Positions 19,385 to 28,151 of a stretch of 64,000 nt of DNA are shown one piece after another. A model generated the notes under the pieces. It searched no databases. It was not told the origin of the DNA and saw nothing but the letters and a program-made list of their open reading frames with translations. Origin of the DNA: Nocardioides sp. zg-1308 (GTDB taxonomy: Bacteria; Actinomycetota; Actinomycetes; Propionibacteriales; Nocardioidaceae); assembly GCF_013155375.1 (NCBI RefSeq), contig NZ_JABJQY010000002.1, positions 744,001 through 808,000 of the forward strand. Reading direction: 5' to 3'. The position numbers and the translations under genes are program-made. Each line of letters begins with the position of its first letter. Position 1 is the first letter of the stretch.

Positions 19385-19446
19385 CGAACTTCTGGGAGTG
19401 TGTACGCCCCCAGAAGTTCGGGTTTCCCCGCATAGGCGGGGAAACC
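19385..19446 (-). terminator. Double hairpin after the GNAT gene
   Basis: Two adjacent perfect hairpins: 19385-19396 with 19409-19420 (12-bp stem, CGAACTTCTGGG arm) and 19421-19431 with 19436-19446 (11-bp stem, 4-nt loop). They start 29 bp after the GNAT stop on the - strand and separate it from the dnaK promoter, so they should insulate dnaK. The second resembles the palindromic part of type I-E CRISPR repeats but is single. Confidence 0.7.
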
Positions 19447-19475
19447 GCACGAGGACGACGACGGAGGAGACCCGC

Positions 19476-20276
19476 TCAGCGCTCCCAGACGTACGGCGTC
19501 GTGGTCGTCACCGCACGGAGCCCGGAGCGCTCGAGGATCGGGCGCGACATGTCGGTGCAGTCGGAGTGGATGAGCCGGATGCCACGGGCGACCGCGGAGC
19601 GGGCGCGGGCGGCGACGAGGGCGCGGTAGATCCCACGACCGCGGAACTCCGGCAAGGTCGAGCCGCCCCAGACACCGGCGAAGTCGGTGCCGGGCACCGG
19701 CGCGAGCCGCCCGCCCGAGACGATCCGGCCGCCCACCTCGGCGACCCAGAACTCCGAGTCGCCGCCCTCCAGCTCGGCCAGCGAGGAGGCCAGGGAGGGC
19801 CCGCGCCCGGTGCCGAACACCGACTCCTGCGCGGCGAGCATGCGGGTGAGTTCGTCGACGGCGCTCGGGCCCGGCTCGATCCGGCGTACGACGACCGGGC
19901 CCTCGGGCGTGTCGGCGAGGGGCACGTCGACAGCGAGCAGCGACGCCTCCCCGATCATCACCGTCTCGGCCGGCTCGGCGGCCAGGCCGTGGGCGACGAG
20001 GCGCTCGCCGAGGTCGGCGGGCAGGTCGTGCCCGCGCGACTTCCACTCGAACGAGTCGACGTCGGTGTCGTCGCGGTAGTGGGCGACGGTGCGCTCGACC
20101 AGGGCGTCGAGGTCCGCACCGTCGAGGCCGCCGAGGTCGCGGTAGGTGACGAAGCCGCCGTGGTCGAAGACCCCCCAGTGGAGCGGGCCCTCCCGCTGGA
20201 CGTCGATCGCGCGGTTCATCTCGGCGTCGGTGCGGAGCTGTTCGTCGTAGGCCGCGAGGAGGTCGGTGGTCGTCAT
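19476..20276 (-). CDS. GNAT family N-acetyltransferase
   Basis: A 266-residue protein. The acetyl-CoA-binding motif is in the last third: AGVWGGSTLPEFRGRGIYRALVAA with the R/Q-X-X-G-X-G/A-like FRGRGIYR. The N-terminal half is a diverged region with the WGVFDHGGFVTY stretch found in fused GNAT relatives. A TAGGGT hexamer lies 7 nt upstream of the ATG at 20276, which supports this start over the longer frame. Acceptor substrate is unknown. Divergent from the SGNH hydrolase. Confidence 0.85.
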   Translation of the reverse strand: MTTTDLLAAYDEQLRTDAEMNRAIDVQREGPLHWGVFDHGGFVTYRDLGGLDGADLDALVERTVAHYRDDTDVDSFEWKSRGHDLPADLGERLVAHGLAAEPAETVMIGEASLLAVDVPLADTPEGPVVVRRIEPGPSAVDELTRMLAAQESVFGTGRGPSLASSLAELEGGDSEFWVAEVGGRIVSGGRLAPVPGTDFAGVWGGSTLPEFRGRGIYRALVAARARSAVARGIRLIHSDCTDMSRPILERSGLRAVTTTTPYVWER

Positions 20277-20283
20277 GGGCCGA

Positions 20284-20326
20284 ACCCTAGGCGTGCGGAC
20301 TCCGGGAAATCTCAGGGATATTTCCC
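20284..20326. promoter_or_regulatory. Divergent promoter with short hairpin
   Basis: TAGGGT (20284-20289, - strand) is the -10-like box for the GNAT gene. GGGAAAT/ATTTCCC arms (20304-20310, 20320-20326) form a 7-bp inverted repeat between the two divergent genes and could be an operator. Confidence 0.35.
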
Positions 20327-20361
20327 TGCACAGGACGGCCGGGAGGCCGCACACTTCTCGT

Positions 20362-21072
20362 GTGCTCCATCGGGGGAACCTGCGCCGGGTCGTCGGCGCC
20401 TCGGCCGTCGTCGTGCTGCTCGCTGCCCTGCTGGCGTTCTGGGTCGCCGACCGCGCGGGCGCCGGCCCGGCCCGCTGCCAGCAGCACCGGATCGACTCGC
20501 GCGAGCGCGCGACCCTGGTCACCGGCGAGGGCACGCGCACGCTGGTGATCGGCGACTCCTGGTCCGTCGGGCTCGGCCAGGCCGACCTCGGCCGCTCCTG
20601 GGCCGCCCAGCTGCCCGGCGAGGTCCACGTCGCCGGCTTCTCCGGCTCCGGCTACAGCGCCGGCGCCAGCGGGTGCGGCCGCGTCTCGTTCCACGACCGC
20701 GCGACGACCGCGCTCGCCACCCGGCCACAGCTGGTCGTCGTCCAGGGCGGGCTCAACGACCACGACCAGCCGTCGGCCGCGATCACGCGCGGCTTCGCCG
20801 ACCTCATGGCCGACCTCGCCGGTCACCACGTCGTGGTCGTGGGTCCCGCCGACGCTCCCTCGCGCTCGCACGCCGTCGGCCGCGTCGACGCCCTGCTCGC
20901 CTCGCTGGCCGACGACCACGAGGTGCCGTACGTCGCCACGACCGACCTCGACCTGGCCTACCTCGGCGACCGGCTGCACCTCACCGAGGGCGGGCACCGC
21001 GAGTACGGCCTCGCCGTGGCGGAGCGGATCGCGGCCCTCGAGCCGGCCCGGCCGGCGCTGGACCTCCGCTGA
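20362..21072 (+). CDS. SGNH/GDSL hydrolase, membrane-anchored or secreted
   Basis: A 236-residue protein with an N-terminal membrane segment (VVGASAVVVLLAALLAFWV). Hydrolase blocks are intact: block I VIGDSWSVGLG with the catalytic Ser, block III GGLND, block V DRLHLTEGGH with the Asp-His pair. Active on esters outside the membrane; substrate unknown. GTG at 20362 is chosen because it places a short basic stretch before the membrane helix; longer frames run into the divergent gene's promoter. Stop lies 7 bp from the convergent M3 peptidase stop. Confidence 0.87.
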   Translation: MLHRGNLRRVVGASAVVVLLAALLAFWVADRAGAGPARCQQHRIDSRERATLVTGEGTRTLVIGDSWSVGLGQADLGRSWAAQLPGEVHVAGFSGSGYSAGASGCGRVSFHDRATTALATRPQLVVVQGGLNDHDQPSAAITRGFADLMADLAGHHVVVVGPADAPSRSHAVGRVDALLASLADDHEVPYVATTDLDLAYLGDRLHLTEGGHREYGLAVAERIAALEPARPALDLR

Positions 21073-21079
21073 CGCGGCG

Positions 21080-23056
21080 TCACTCCGCCAGCCAGGCAGC
21101 CCAGCTGTCGAAGGAGTAGGGCCGGCCCAGGAAGTCGGCGACCAGGTCGGCGGCGTCCTTGCGCCCGCCCATCGCCAGCACCCTGTCGCGGTAGGCGGTG
21201 GCCACGTCGACGGCGAACAGGTCGTCGGCGTCGAAGGCGGAGAACAGGTCCTTGGCGATGACCAGCGACCACATGTAGGTGTAGTAGCCCGAGGAGTAGC
21301 CGTCGAGGTGGCCGAAGGCGCAGTGCATGTGCGCGCCCTCGAGCGGCGGGAAGGCGGAGTAGCGGCGCTGCAGCTCGTCGCCGTAGGCCGTGAGGTCGTC
21401 GTGCTGACGGGCGTGGAACCAGTAGGACCGGGCGGCGTAGGCCATCTGCTGGGCGGCGTAGAGGCCCTTGCCGAAGTGGTCCGCCCGGCGCATCGCGGCG
21501 ACGAGGTCGGCGGGGATCGTCTCGCCGTCGGCGTTGCGGGCGAAGGTGGCGAGCACGTCGGTGTCCCAGGCCCACTCCTCGAGCATCTGGCTCGGCGCCT
21601 CGACGAAGTCCCACTCGGTGGCGACACCGGAGAAGCGGATCCACTCCCCCTGGCCGCCGAGCACGTGGTGGACGAGGTGCCCGAACTCGTGGAAGAGGGT
21701 CACCACCTCGTCGTGCTCCATCAGCCCGCGGGCGAAGTTGCAGACCAGCACGCCCTCGGGGAGCTGGCGTCCCGCGACGCCCCTCACCAGGTCGAACTGG
21801 GCGGCGTGCTTGAACTTGCCCTCGCGCGGGTGGAGGTCGAGGTGGATGCGGCCGATCCTCCGGCCGTCGAGCCCGACGTCGTAGGTCGCGACGTCGTCGT
21901 GCCACGTGCCGGCCTCGGCCCGGTCGACCGGCGTCCACTCGAGGCCGAACAGCCGGCCGGTGACGTCGAGGAGGCCCTGGCGGACCTGCTCGAAGGGGAA
22001 GTAGGTGCGCACGACCTGGCCGTCGACGTCGTACTGCTCGCGGCGGACGAGCTCGGAGTAGTAGCGCGAGTCGTAGGTCGTCACGGTGTCGGCGGTCGGG
22101 TCGTCGAGTCGCTTGCGCTCGAGGAGCACCGCGACCTCCTGGCCGGCGCGCTCGGCCGCTGCGTCACCGATGCGGTCGATGAAGTCGGCGACGGCCCGGC
22201 CGCTGCCGATCATCTTGACCTCGGTGTCGTAGTCGGGCCAGGAGTCGTAGCCGAGCAGGGCGGCGGTCTCGCGGCGGACGGCGAAGATGTCCTGGAGGAC
22301 CTGGTCGTTGGCCGGCCAGGCGACGTTGTTCTGGGCCAGCGCGAGCTCGCGGCGGGCCTCGCCGTCGGCGCCGAAGGTCATGAACGGCACCAGGTCCGGA
22401 TAGTCGGTGGTGATCGTGACGAGGCCGTCCTCATCCGCCGGGTGGGCCGCGCGGTAGTCGTCGGGCAGACCGGCCAGCCGCTCGGGCGCGATCCGGACGG
22501 AGCGCACGTCGTCGCGGATGTGGCGCCCGAAGTCCTGCGAGAGCCGCACGCCCTGCTCGCTGAGCTCGCGCAGCCGCCCGCGCGTCGCCTCGTCGCGGTC
22601 GACGCCGGTGCGGCGGAAGTCGCGGAGCGTCTGCTCCAGCACGCGGCGGGCGTCGGCGTCGAGCTCCGCGAGGTCGGAGGAGGCGGAGAGGCCGTCGAGG
22701 ACGGCGAACAGGTCGCGGTCCTGGCCGAGCTCGGTGACGTACTTCTGGACGTCCTGACTCAGCTCGTCGGCCCGGTCGCGCACCGCCGCGTCGGGGTGCA
22801 CCTCCGACCAGAGCGACACCGCCTCGGCGTTGGCGAGGGCGGTCTCGGCCCGGTTCCACGCCGCGAGCACCTCGGCGGCGCGGACGGGGCCGGTCTTCAC
22901 CAGGTCGACCAGGCGCCTGGCCTCGGCGAGCTGCTCCTCGCAGCGCCCGGCGACCCACCCGAGCCAGTCGCCGGTGCCGGGGAGCGCGATCGGCTCGGTC
23001 GCCGGCGCGGGGCCGGGGCTGGCGGAGGTGGGCTGCGTGTCGGTGTCGTGGGCCAC
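21080..23056 (-). CDS. M3 family metallopeptidase (oligopeptidase, Dcp/thimet type)
   Basis: A 658-residue cytoplasmic zinc peptidase. The active site is TLFHEFGHLVHHVLGG (HEXXH at about residue 447) with a downstream Glu in WDFVEAPSQMLEEW; GYSSGYYTYMWS near the end is also typical. It degrades short peptides. The GTG at 23056 is followed directly by a Thr/Pro-rich leader and preceded by TAGGCT at 8 nt (23065-23070), consistent with leaderless expression; a longer frame has no similarity. Confidence 0.94.
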   Translation of the reverse strand: MAHDTDTQPTSASPGPAPATEPIALPGTGDWLGWVAGRCEEQLAEARRLVDLVKTGPVRAAEVLAAWNRAETALANAEAVSLWSEVHPDAAVRDRADELSQDVQKYVTELGQDRDLFAVLDGLSASSDLAELDADARRVLEQTLRDFRRTGVDRDEATRGRLRELSEQGVRLSQDFGRHIRDDVRSVRIAPERLAGLPDDYRAAHPADEDGLVTITTDYPDLVPFMTFGADGEARRELALAQNNVAWPANDQVLQDIFAVRRETAALLGYDSWPDYDTEVKMIGSGRAVADFIDRIGDAAAERAGQEVAVLLERKRLDDPTADTVTTYDSRYYSELVRREQYDVDGQVVRTYFPFEQVRQGLLDVTGRLFGLEWTPVDRAEAGTWHDDVATYDVGLDGRRIGRIHLDLHPREGKFKHAAQFDLVRGVAGRQLPEGVLVCNFARGLMEHDEVVTLFHEFGHLVHHVLGGQGEWIRFSGVATEWDFVEAPSQMLEEWAWDTDVLATFARNADGETIPADLVAAMRRADHFGKGLYAAQQMAYAARSYWFHARQHDDLTAYGDELQRRYSAFPPLEGAHMHCAFGHLDGYSSGYYTYMWSLVIAKDLFSAFDADDLFAVDVATAYRDRVLAMGGRKDAADLVADFLGRPYSFDSWAAWLAE

Positions 23057-23138
23057 GCCCACGGAGCCTACGGGCGCGGCGCGGGACGTACCACCGGGTG
23101 GGGCGGAGCCTGGGGACGGCGCCCCGTAGCGTGTCCGG

Positions 23139-24353
23139 GTGAGCAGCCCGGGGGACGCAGCGTTCCGCTTCCGCGACATCTGGGTGGTCGCGTACGGCCC
23201 CTCGATCGTCTCCGCGATCGGGCACGGCGCCATGCTGCCCGTGCTCGCGGTCCGGGCCCGCGACCTCGGCGCTGACGTCAGCACGGCGGCCGCGATCGTG
23301 GCCATGACCGGCGTCGGGATGCTCCTGGCCAGCCTGCCGGCCGGGGCGCTCGTGGCCCGGATCGGCGAGCGGCGCGCGCTGGTCGGGGCCGGGCTCGTGG
23401 ACGCGGTCGCGATGGCGGGGATCGCGCTCACCGACTCGGTCCTCGGCCTCGCGGTCGGCGTCCTGCTGAGCGGCGTGTGCTGGACGCTGTTCCTCATCGC
23501 GCGCCAGGGCTTCATGATCGACGTCGTCCCGACCACCCACCGGGCCCGCGCGATGTCGCTGCTGGGCGGGTCCTACCGCGTCGGCGTGCTGATCGGGCCG
23601 CTGATCGGCGCCGGCCTGATCCGGGTCAGCGACCTCACCAGCGTCTTCTGGCTCGGTGCCGCCATGTCCGTGACGGCGTCCTGCCTCGCCGCCACGATGC
23701 CCGACCTCGGGGAGGAGAAGCGCGCCGCGGCCCGCGCGAGCGGCCACCTCGGCGTGTGGACGGTCATCGCCGCGCACCGCCGCGTCTTGGCGACCGTCGG
23801 CACCGCGGTGGTCATCCTCGGCATGAGCCGCTCGCTCCGGCTCAGCCTCCTCCCCCTGTGGGCCGACCACCTCGGACTGTCCGCCTCCACGATCTCCCTG
23901 ATCTTCGCCGGGGCCGCCGCGATCGACGTCGCCTTCATCTGGCCCGGCGGGTGGCTGATGGACACCCGCGGGCGGATGGTCGTGGCCGTGCCGGTCGTGC
24001 TGTCCATGGGCATCGCGTGCCTGCTGCTGCCGCTCGCGACCGACGCGGTCTCCGTGGCGCTGGTGATGGCGCTGATCGCGTGCGGCAACGGACTGGGCTC
24101 CGGCATCGTGATGACGCTCGGCGCGGACTCCGCGCCGGACGCGGGCCGCTCCCAGTTCCTCGGCGCGTGGCGCCTGTGCGGCGACATCGGCAACACCGGC
24201 GGGCCGCTGCTCGTCAGCGCGGTGGCCGCGGTGGCGCCCCTGGCGACCGCCTGCCTCGTGGTCGGCGTGCTCGGGATCGCCGGTGCCGGCTGGGTCGGCT
24301 ACTGGACCCGTCGCGTGGACCTGGCCAGGACCGCCGAGCTCACCCGACGGTGA
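23139..24353 (+). CDS. MFS transporter
   Basis: A 404-residue, 12-span major facilitator. The loop 2-3 motif is VARIGERRALV, and SLLGGSYRVGVLIGPLIGAGL resembles motif C of drug exporters. Divergent from the M3 peptidase. A TAGCGT box lies 6 nt before the GTG start. The end overlaps the convergent membrane-protein gene by 14 bp. Substrate cannot be inferred. Confidence 0.88.
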   Translation: MSSPGDAAFRFRDIWVVAYGPSIVSAIGHGAMLPVLAVRARDLGADVSTAAAIVAMTGVGMLLASLPAGALVARIGERRALVGAGLVDAVAMAGIALTDSVLGLAVGVLLSGVCWTLFLIARQGFMIDVVPTTHRARAMSLLGGSYRVGVLIGPLIGAGLIRVSDLTSVFWLGAAMSVTASCLAATMPDLGEEKRAAARASGHLGVWTVIAAHRRVLATVGTAVVILGMSRSLRLSLLPLWADHLGLSASTISLIFAGAAAIDVAFIWPGGWLMDTRGRMVVAVPVVLSMGIACLLLPLATDAVSVALVMALIACGNGLGSGIVMTLGADSAPDAGRSQFLGAWRLCGDIGNTGGPLLVSAVAAVAPLATACLVVGVLGIAGAGWVGYWTRRVDLARTAELTRR

Positions 24354-24870
24354 CGGTGACCTCGTTGGACACCACGTCGGAGTCGGTGTCGACCACCCGG
24401 AACTTGTTGGGCCCGACCCGGCTCGTCTGGACGTACGTCGCGAAGGTGCCGCCGCTGACCGACATCGTCACCGGGAAGTCCGACCACGTGCCGCTCTCCA
24501 TGCGCTGCACCTGCAGGATCGCGCCCTCACCGGCCTGGTAGGTGCCGGTCAGGTCGATCTGCTGCATCGGGCTGACCGACTGCTGCGCCGCGGTGAGGGA
24601 GATGGCCTCGGCCGGCGCCTCCGACGTCGTCTCGGTGCTCGGGCTGGGCTCGGTGCCCTCGGGGGCGGGCTCGCTGCTGGTGGTGTCGCTGGGCTGCGGG
24701 AGGTTGAACGTCGACGGCGTCGACGTGTCGTCGCTCGCGCTGGAGGTCTCGCCGATGCCGGTGGCCTTGACGCCGACCATGACGGCGAGCCCTCCGAGCA
24801 GCCCGATCGCCACGGCGACCGCGACCAGGGCGACCAGCCCGGTCAGGACGGGGCGGTTCTCGGTGTCCAT
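24340..24870 (-). CDS. Membrane-anchored protein with Ser/Thr/Pro-rich linker
   Basis: A 176-residue protein: short cytoplasmic N-terminus MDTENRPVLTG, one membrane segment (about 9-35), a flexible linker of Ser, Thr, Glu and Pro (about 42-85) and a small extracellular beta-rich domain (SLTAAQQSVSPMQQIDLTG to the end) that resembles Ig-like carbohydrate- or wall-facing modules. No signal cleavage site is obvious, so it is probably type II anchored. Function unknown. AGAGGT precedes the ATG. Confidence 0.72.
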   Translation of the reverse strand: MDTENRPVLTGLVALVAVAVAIGLLGGLAVMVGVKATGIGETSSASDDTSTPSTFNLPQPSDTTSSEPAPEGTEPSPSTETTSEAPAEAISLTAAQQSVSPMQQIDLTGTYQAGEGAILQVQRMESGTWSDFPVTMSVSGGTFATYVQTSRVGPNKFRVVDTDSDVVSNEVTVTVG

Positions 24871-24997
24871 GGAGACCTCTCGGCAGGGTGGGGCAGTGAC
24901 GCCATTGTCCGGGACGGCCGGTTGCATGGCCAACCGGCGCGCGTCCGGGCACCGCTCCGCCGGGCTCCCGTCACGGCGGAGTTGGCAGGATGGGGCC

Positions 24998-25801
24998 ATG
25001 CAGTCACCGTTGCGGCACGGCAAGGCAGCCATCGGCACCACGATCGCCGGGGGTGCCCTCGCCGCACTCTCCCAGGCGCCCGAGCGCGCCACCCGGCTGC
25101 TGCGGCACCGCTACCCGACGGTCGCGGTCACCGGGATGACCGGCGTGGGCAAGACCCGGCTGGCCGACCGCCTCTCGCGACGCGCGAGCGCCCAGTCCGC
25201 GGACCAGGGCCCGGACGTCGGCTCCGCGGTGATGGAGCGGCGTACGCGGCGCAACGCCAGGCTGCGCGGCTACCGCTTCCGCGTGGTGCCGGGCGAGAAC
25301 GCCGCCACCCGCCTCGGCGCCCTCGACGAGGTGTTCCACGACGAGCCGGTCGACGGCGTGCTGCACGTCGTCGCCAACGGCTATGCGACCCCGCGACGCC
25401 CCGCGGGCACGAGCGGCGCGGCGCTCGCCTCACGGGAGGACCAGCTCGCCGCCGAGCTCGAGGACTGGGCGATCACCGCCCACCGCATCGCCAGCATGGC
25501 CGTACGCCGCGACCGCCCCACGTGGCTGGTCATCGCGGTGACGAAGGCCGACCTCTTCGCCGACGACGTCGACGCCGCCGTCGACTACTACTCCCCCGGC
25601 AGCGGCTCGCCGTTCGGCGACCGCCTCGACGAGCTGCGCGCCCTGGCCGGCGGCGCCAAGCTCTCGATCGACGTGCTCCCGGTGTGCGCCCAGGGTGCCG
25701 GCAAGAAGCTCGTCGAGCCGACGTCGCTGTCGGACAAGGCGTGCACCGACCTGCTGGGCCGGCTCGAGCTGCGGATGGCGCAGCTGTCCGGCCACGTCTG
25801 A
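24998..25801 (+). CDS. P-loop GTPase-like protein
   Basis: A 267-residue protein with Walker A/G1 GMTGVGKT (about residue 46-53) and a G4-like TKAD near residue 183 (VIAVTKADLF). A short hydrophobic stretch precedes the P-loop (TTIAGGALAALS). The layout is that of small GTPase-like NTPases, but G3 (DxxG) is not clear, so nucleotide specificity is uncertain. The ATG at 24998 follows CAGGAT by 7 nt. It stands just upstream of the T7SS-like pair, in the same direction, but 110 bp away. Confidence 0.72.
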   Translation: MQSPLRHGKAAIGTTIAGGALAALSQAPERATRLLRHRYPTVAVTGMTGVGKTRLADRLSRRASAQSADQGPDVGSAVMERRTRRNARLRGYRFRVVPGENAATRLGALDEVFHDEPVDGVLHVVANGYATPRRPAGTSGAALASREDQLAAELEDWAITAHRIASMAVRRDRPTWLVIAVTKADLFADDVDAAVDYYSPGSGSPFGDRLDELRALAGGAKLSIDVLPVCAQGAGKKLVEPTSLSDKACTDLLGRLELRMAQLSGHV

Positions 25802-25911
25802 GGCCGCCCCACCCCCGGTCGGCGCGGCGCGGTCCAGACCGGGTGCACGCGGGTCGTTCACAGTTTCACGACTTCGGGTTTCGACGCCGTTCATCGGGGC
25901 AGAAGGTCGCC

Positions 25912-26211
25912 ATGAGGCCGATTGCTGTCAACCAGCGGGCGCTGCGGGGCGCCAAGGAGGAGCTCGACTCCGCTCGTGAGGAGCTGCGGGCCGCGCTCGG
26001 CGAGATCGACCACCCCGCCGACGACTTCCCCTGGCGCGACCTCATGGTCGAGGGGGTGCGCAGCCTGGTCCAGGACGCCGAGCAGGTCGCCACGAGGTGC
26101 CGCAACATCGCGAGTGCCATCGACGAGTCGATCATCGACTTCGACGAGCTCGACATCATGGTCGGCGAGGCCGCCGCGGTGGCCATCAAGCTGGACCAGG
26201 TGAAGCCATGA
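25912..26211 (+). CDS. Small helical protein, first of a T7SS-like pair
   Basis: A 99-residue, all-helical, acidic protein (MRPIAVNQRALRGAKEELDS...) of WXG100-like size, but with W only in FPWRDL and no WXG turn. AGAAGGT lies 6 nt before the ATG. The gene overlaps the next by ATGA, so the two proteins are made in fixed ratio, as for ESX pairs and for T7SS substrates with their helper (Lap-like) proteins. No known domain is recognised. Confidence 0.65.
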   Translation: MRPIAVNQRALRGAKEELDSAREELRAALGEIDHPADDFPWRDLMVEGVRSLVQDAEQVATRCRNIASAIDESIIDFDELDIMVGEAAAVAIKLDQVKP

Positions 26212-27230
26212 CCAAGGTCGTCGCCGACAGGGCCGAGGCCCAGCAGGACGGGCTGACGTTCGGCAACCCCATCGGCTGCCACTACCACTGGCTCGAGCCC
26301 GACAGGATCGACGGCTACGGCGACTCCGTGCGTCGCCTGGCCGGCAAGGTCGAGCTCGCCGTCGACGGCTTCGAGCGCACCGCCCACCTCTCCGAGGAGG
26401 TGTTCGCGGGCGAGGCCGCCGACACCCTGCGCGACCGTGCCGCTCGCCGCCACGAGGAGTCGGCGGCGGTCCGTGACAACCTGCGCGGCCTCGGCCGCGC
26501 CATCAACGCCTACTCCGACGCCCTGCGCCGCTACCGCGAGGGGCTCGAGCAGCTCCGCGCCTACGCCGTCTCCGCGGGCCTCGAGATCCGCGACCAGCGC
26601 ATCTGGCCACCCGTCGAGACCATCGCCGGCGACGCTCCCCAGAAGGAGGTCGACGCCTGGGAGCGGGACTGGAAGGCCTACCAGACGTGCTTCGAGGCCA
26701 AGGTCGAGCTCCGCGACGCCCGCCGCGCCGCCACCCGCGACCTGGCCCGGGCGCTCGCCGAGCACGCCGGCGTCCACCCCGACAAGGACAAGGCCAAGCT
26801 GGTCGCACGCAACGTCCACCAGGTGCGGTTCGGCGAGCTCCGGCGCGAGGCCGCCGAGGAGGCGATGGAGGCCGTCCAGGCCAACGACGCGGCGGACGCC
26901 GCCCGGCACACGGTCGAGGCGCTCAAGCGTCGCGAGCAGGCGGCGTTGGGTGACCTCGAGGAGATGGTGCTCGCCGAGCGGCCGCCCGAGGAGATCCAGG
27001 CGCAGGCCGCGAAGGTCCAGGCGCTCCACCGCGAGCTCACCGAGGCACGGGTCGAGGCCCGCGACGCGGAGGCTGTCGCCGAGCGCGAGGTGGCCCAGGC
27101 GGACCGGGCCGCCCGCAACCTCGAGGCGGCCGAGGAGGGCCGCACGCGCGTCGTCGGGGAGCGCGCCGACCTGCCGCAGGGGCCGCGGACCGCAGCCCAG
27201 CCCGCCGACCTCAAGGACCGCCTGGGCTGA
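26208..27230 (+). CDS. Putative T7SS-type substrate with coiled-coil tail
   Basis: A 340-residue protein. Residues ~20-125 resemble the T7SS secretion-signal helical hairpin: WLEPDRIDGYGDSVRRLAGKV, FAGEAADTLRDRAARR at the WXG-like turn, then AINAYSDALRRYREGLEQL. After an IWPP linker the rest (about 145-340) is a long charged coiled coil. No toxin domain, nuclease motif or membrane segment is visible at the C-terminus. It may be secreted structural protein or a degraded polymorphic toxin; no immunity gene follows. Ends 18 bp from a convergent gene. Confidence 0.65.
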   Translation: MTKVVADRAEAQQDGLTFGNPIGCHYHWLEPDRIDGYGDSVRRLAGKVELAVDGFERTAHLSEEVFAGEAADTLRDRAARRHEESAAVRDNLRGLGRAINAYSDALRRYREGLEQLRAYAVSAGLEIRDQRIWPPVETIAGDAPQKEVDAWERDWKAYQTCFEAKVELRDARRAATRDLARALAEHAGVHPDKDKAKLVARNVHQVRFGELRREAAEEAMEAVQANDAADAARHTVEALKRREQAALGDLEEMVLAERPPEEIQAQAAKVQALHRELTEARVEARDAEAVAEREVAQADRAARNLEAAEEGRTRVVGERADLPQGPRTAAQPADLKDRLG

Positions 27231-27248
27231 GCCGGGCACTCCTCCGCG

Positions 27249-28151
27249 TCAGGCGGTCTCGCGGACCTCGACGACCTCGTGCCGCGGGATCGCGTTCTCG
27301 CCCCGGGCCGAGCAGGTGAGCAGGTGCCACTCCTCGCCGAGCACCCGGCGTACGACGACCTCCCGCACCCCGTGCCCGACGGCATCGAGCCTGGTCGTCG
27401 TCAGGTCGCCGTCGGCGCGGGCGCCGAGGACGCGGACGTCGTCGAGGCCGACCAGCCCGAGCGAGCGGCGCAGCGCGACGTCGGCGGCCTGCACGGCCAT
27501 CGGCAGGTCGGAGCGCCCGCGGAGGTGGTCGAGCAGGAGCTCGCCGGACGCGGTCGCGGCCGCGACGGCGGGCCCGGTGTCGGCGTCGAGCCCGCCGTAG
27601 TAGAGACCCCGCGGCAGCACGACGACGTTGCCGGCGAACCGGTCGCCTCCCACGTGCGAGGACTCCCAGACCTGGTCGGCGTGCGGGCCGTCGGCCAGTG
27701 CCCGCGCGAGGGGGCGGCCGAGCTCGGCGCAGCAGGCGTCGTGGCGGCCGTGGGTGCACACCGCGAGCACCGGCGCAGCCTGGGGCTCGAGACCCGGCGA
27801 GCGGCCGGCACCGAGCGCGGCCAGGTCGAGGTCGGCGACGTCGGCGACCCGGTCGAGCGCCGCCGTCTCCAGCCAGGAGCCCGCTCCGGCTGAGCGGGCG
27901 GCGAAGACGCGGGTGGTCCCGCCGTCCTGCTGCCGGCCGGGGCGACGGACGAGCAGGACCCGCACCCGGTGGCGGCGCGCCTGGTCCCGCAGGTGGGCTC
28001 CGACACCCTCGGGCAGGCGGGCGTCGCGGAGGGCGTCGCTGCCCCACGGGCCGCCGCGCTCCACCAGGAGCCAGCTCCGCACCGTCGAGGCGGTGCCGGC
28101 CAGCTCGTCGCCGCGGGCGCGACTGGCGACCGCACAGCGGAACGCGGTCAC
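27249..28151 (-). CDS. Sucrase/ferredoxin-like [2Fe-2S] protein 1
   Basis: A 300-residue protein of the sucrase/ferredoxin-like family (PF06999 type), a thioredoxin-fold group. The putative cluster motif is VCTHGRHDACCAELGRP (about residue 154-170), followed by ESSHVGGDRFAGNVVVLP with His ligands and YYGGL. A C-terminal extension ends in EWHLLTCSARGENAIPRHE. GTG start overlaps the cupin stop by GTGA. A paralogue lies at 29668-30435 in the same unit, sharing CTxGxxDxCCAExGRP. Likely an electron carrier for the cupin enzyme; this is inference. Confidence 0.85.
   Translation of the reverse strand: MTAFRCAVASRARGDELAGTASTVRSWLLVERGGPWGSDALRDARLPEGVGAHLRDQARRHRVRVLLVRRPGRQQDGGTTRVFAARSAGAGSWLETAALDRVADVADLDLAALGAGRSPGLEPQAAPVLAVCTHGRHDACCAELGRPLARALADGPHADQVWESSHVGGDRFAGNVVVLPRGLYYGGLDADTGPAVAAATASGELLLDHLRGRSDLPMAVQAADVALRRSLGLVGLDDVRVLGARADGDLTTTRLDAVGHGVREVVVRRVLGEEWHLLTCSARGENAIPRHEVVEVRETA

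Noticed and set aside
19421..19446. Type I-E CRISPR repeat-like palindrome
   Set aside because: Only one copy, no spaced repeats and no cas genes nearby; better explained as a hairpin terminator.
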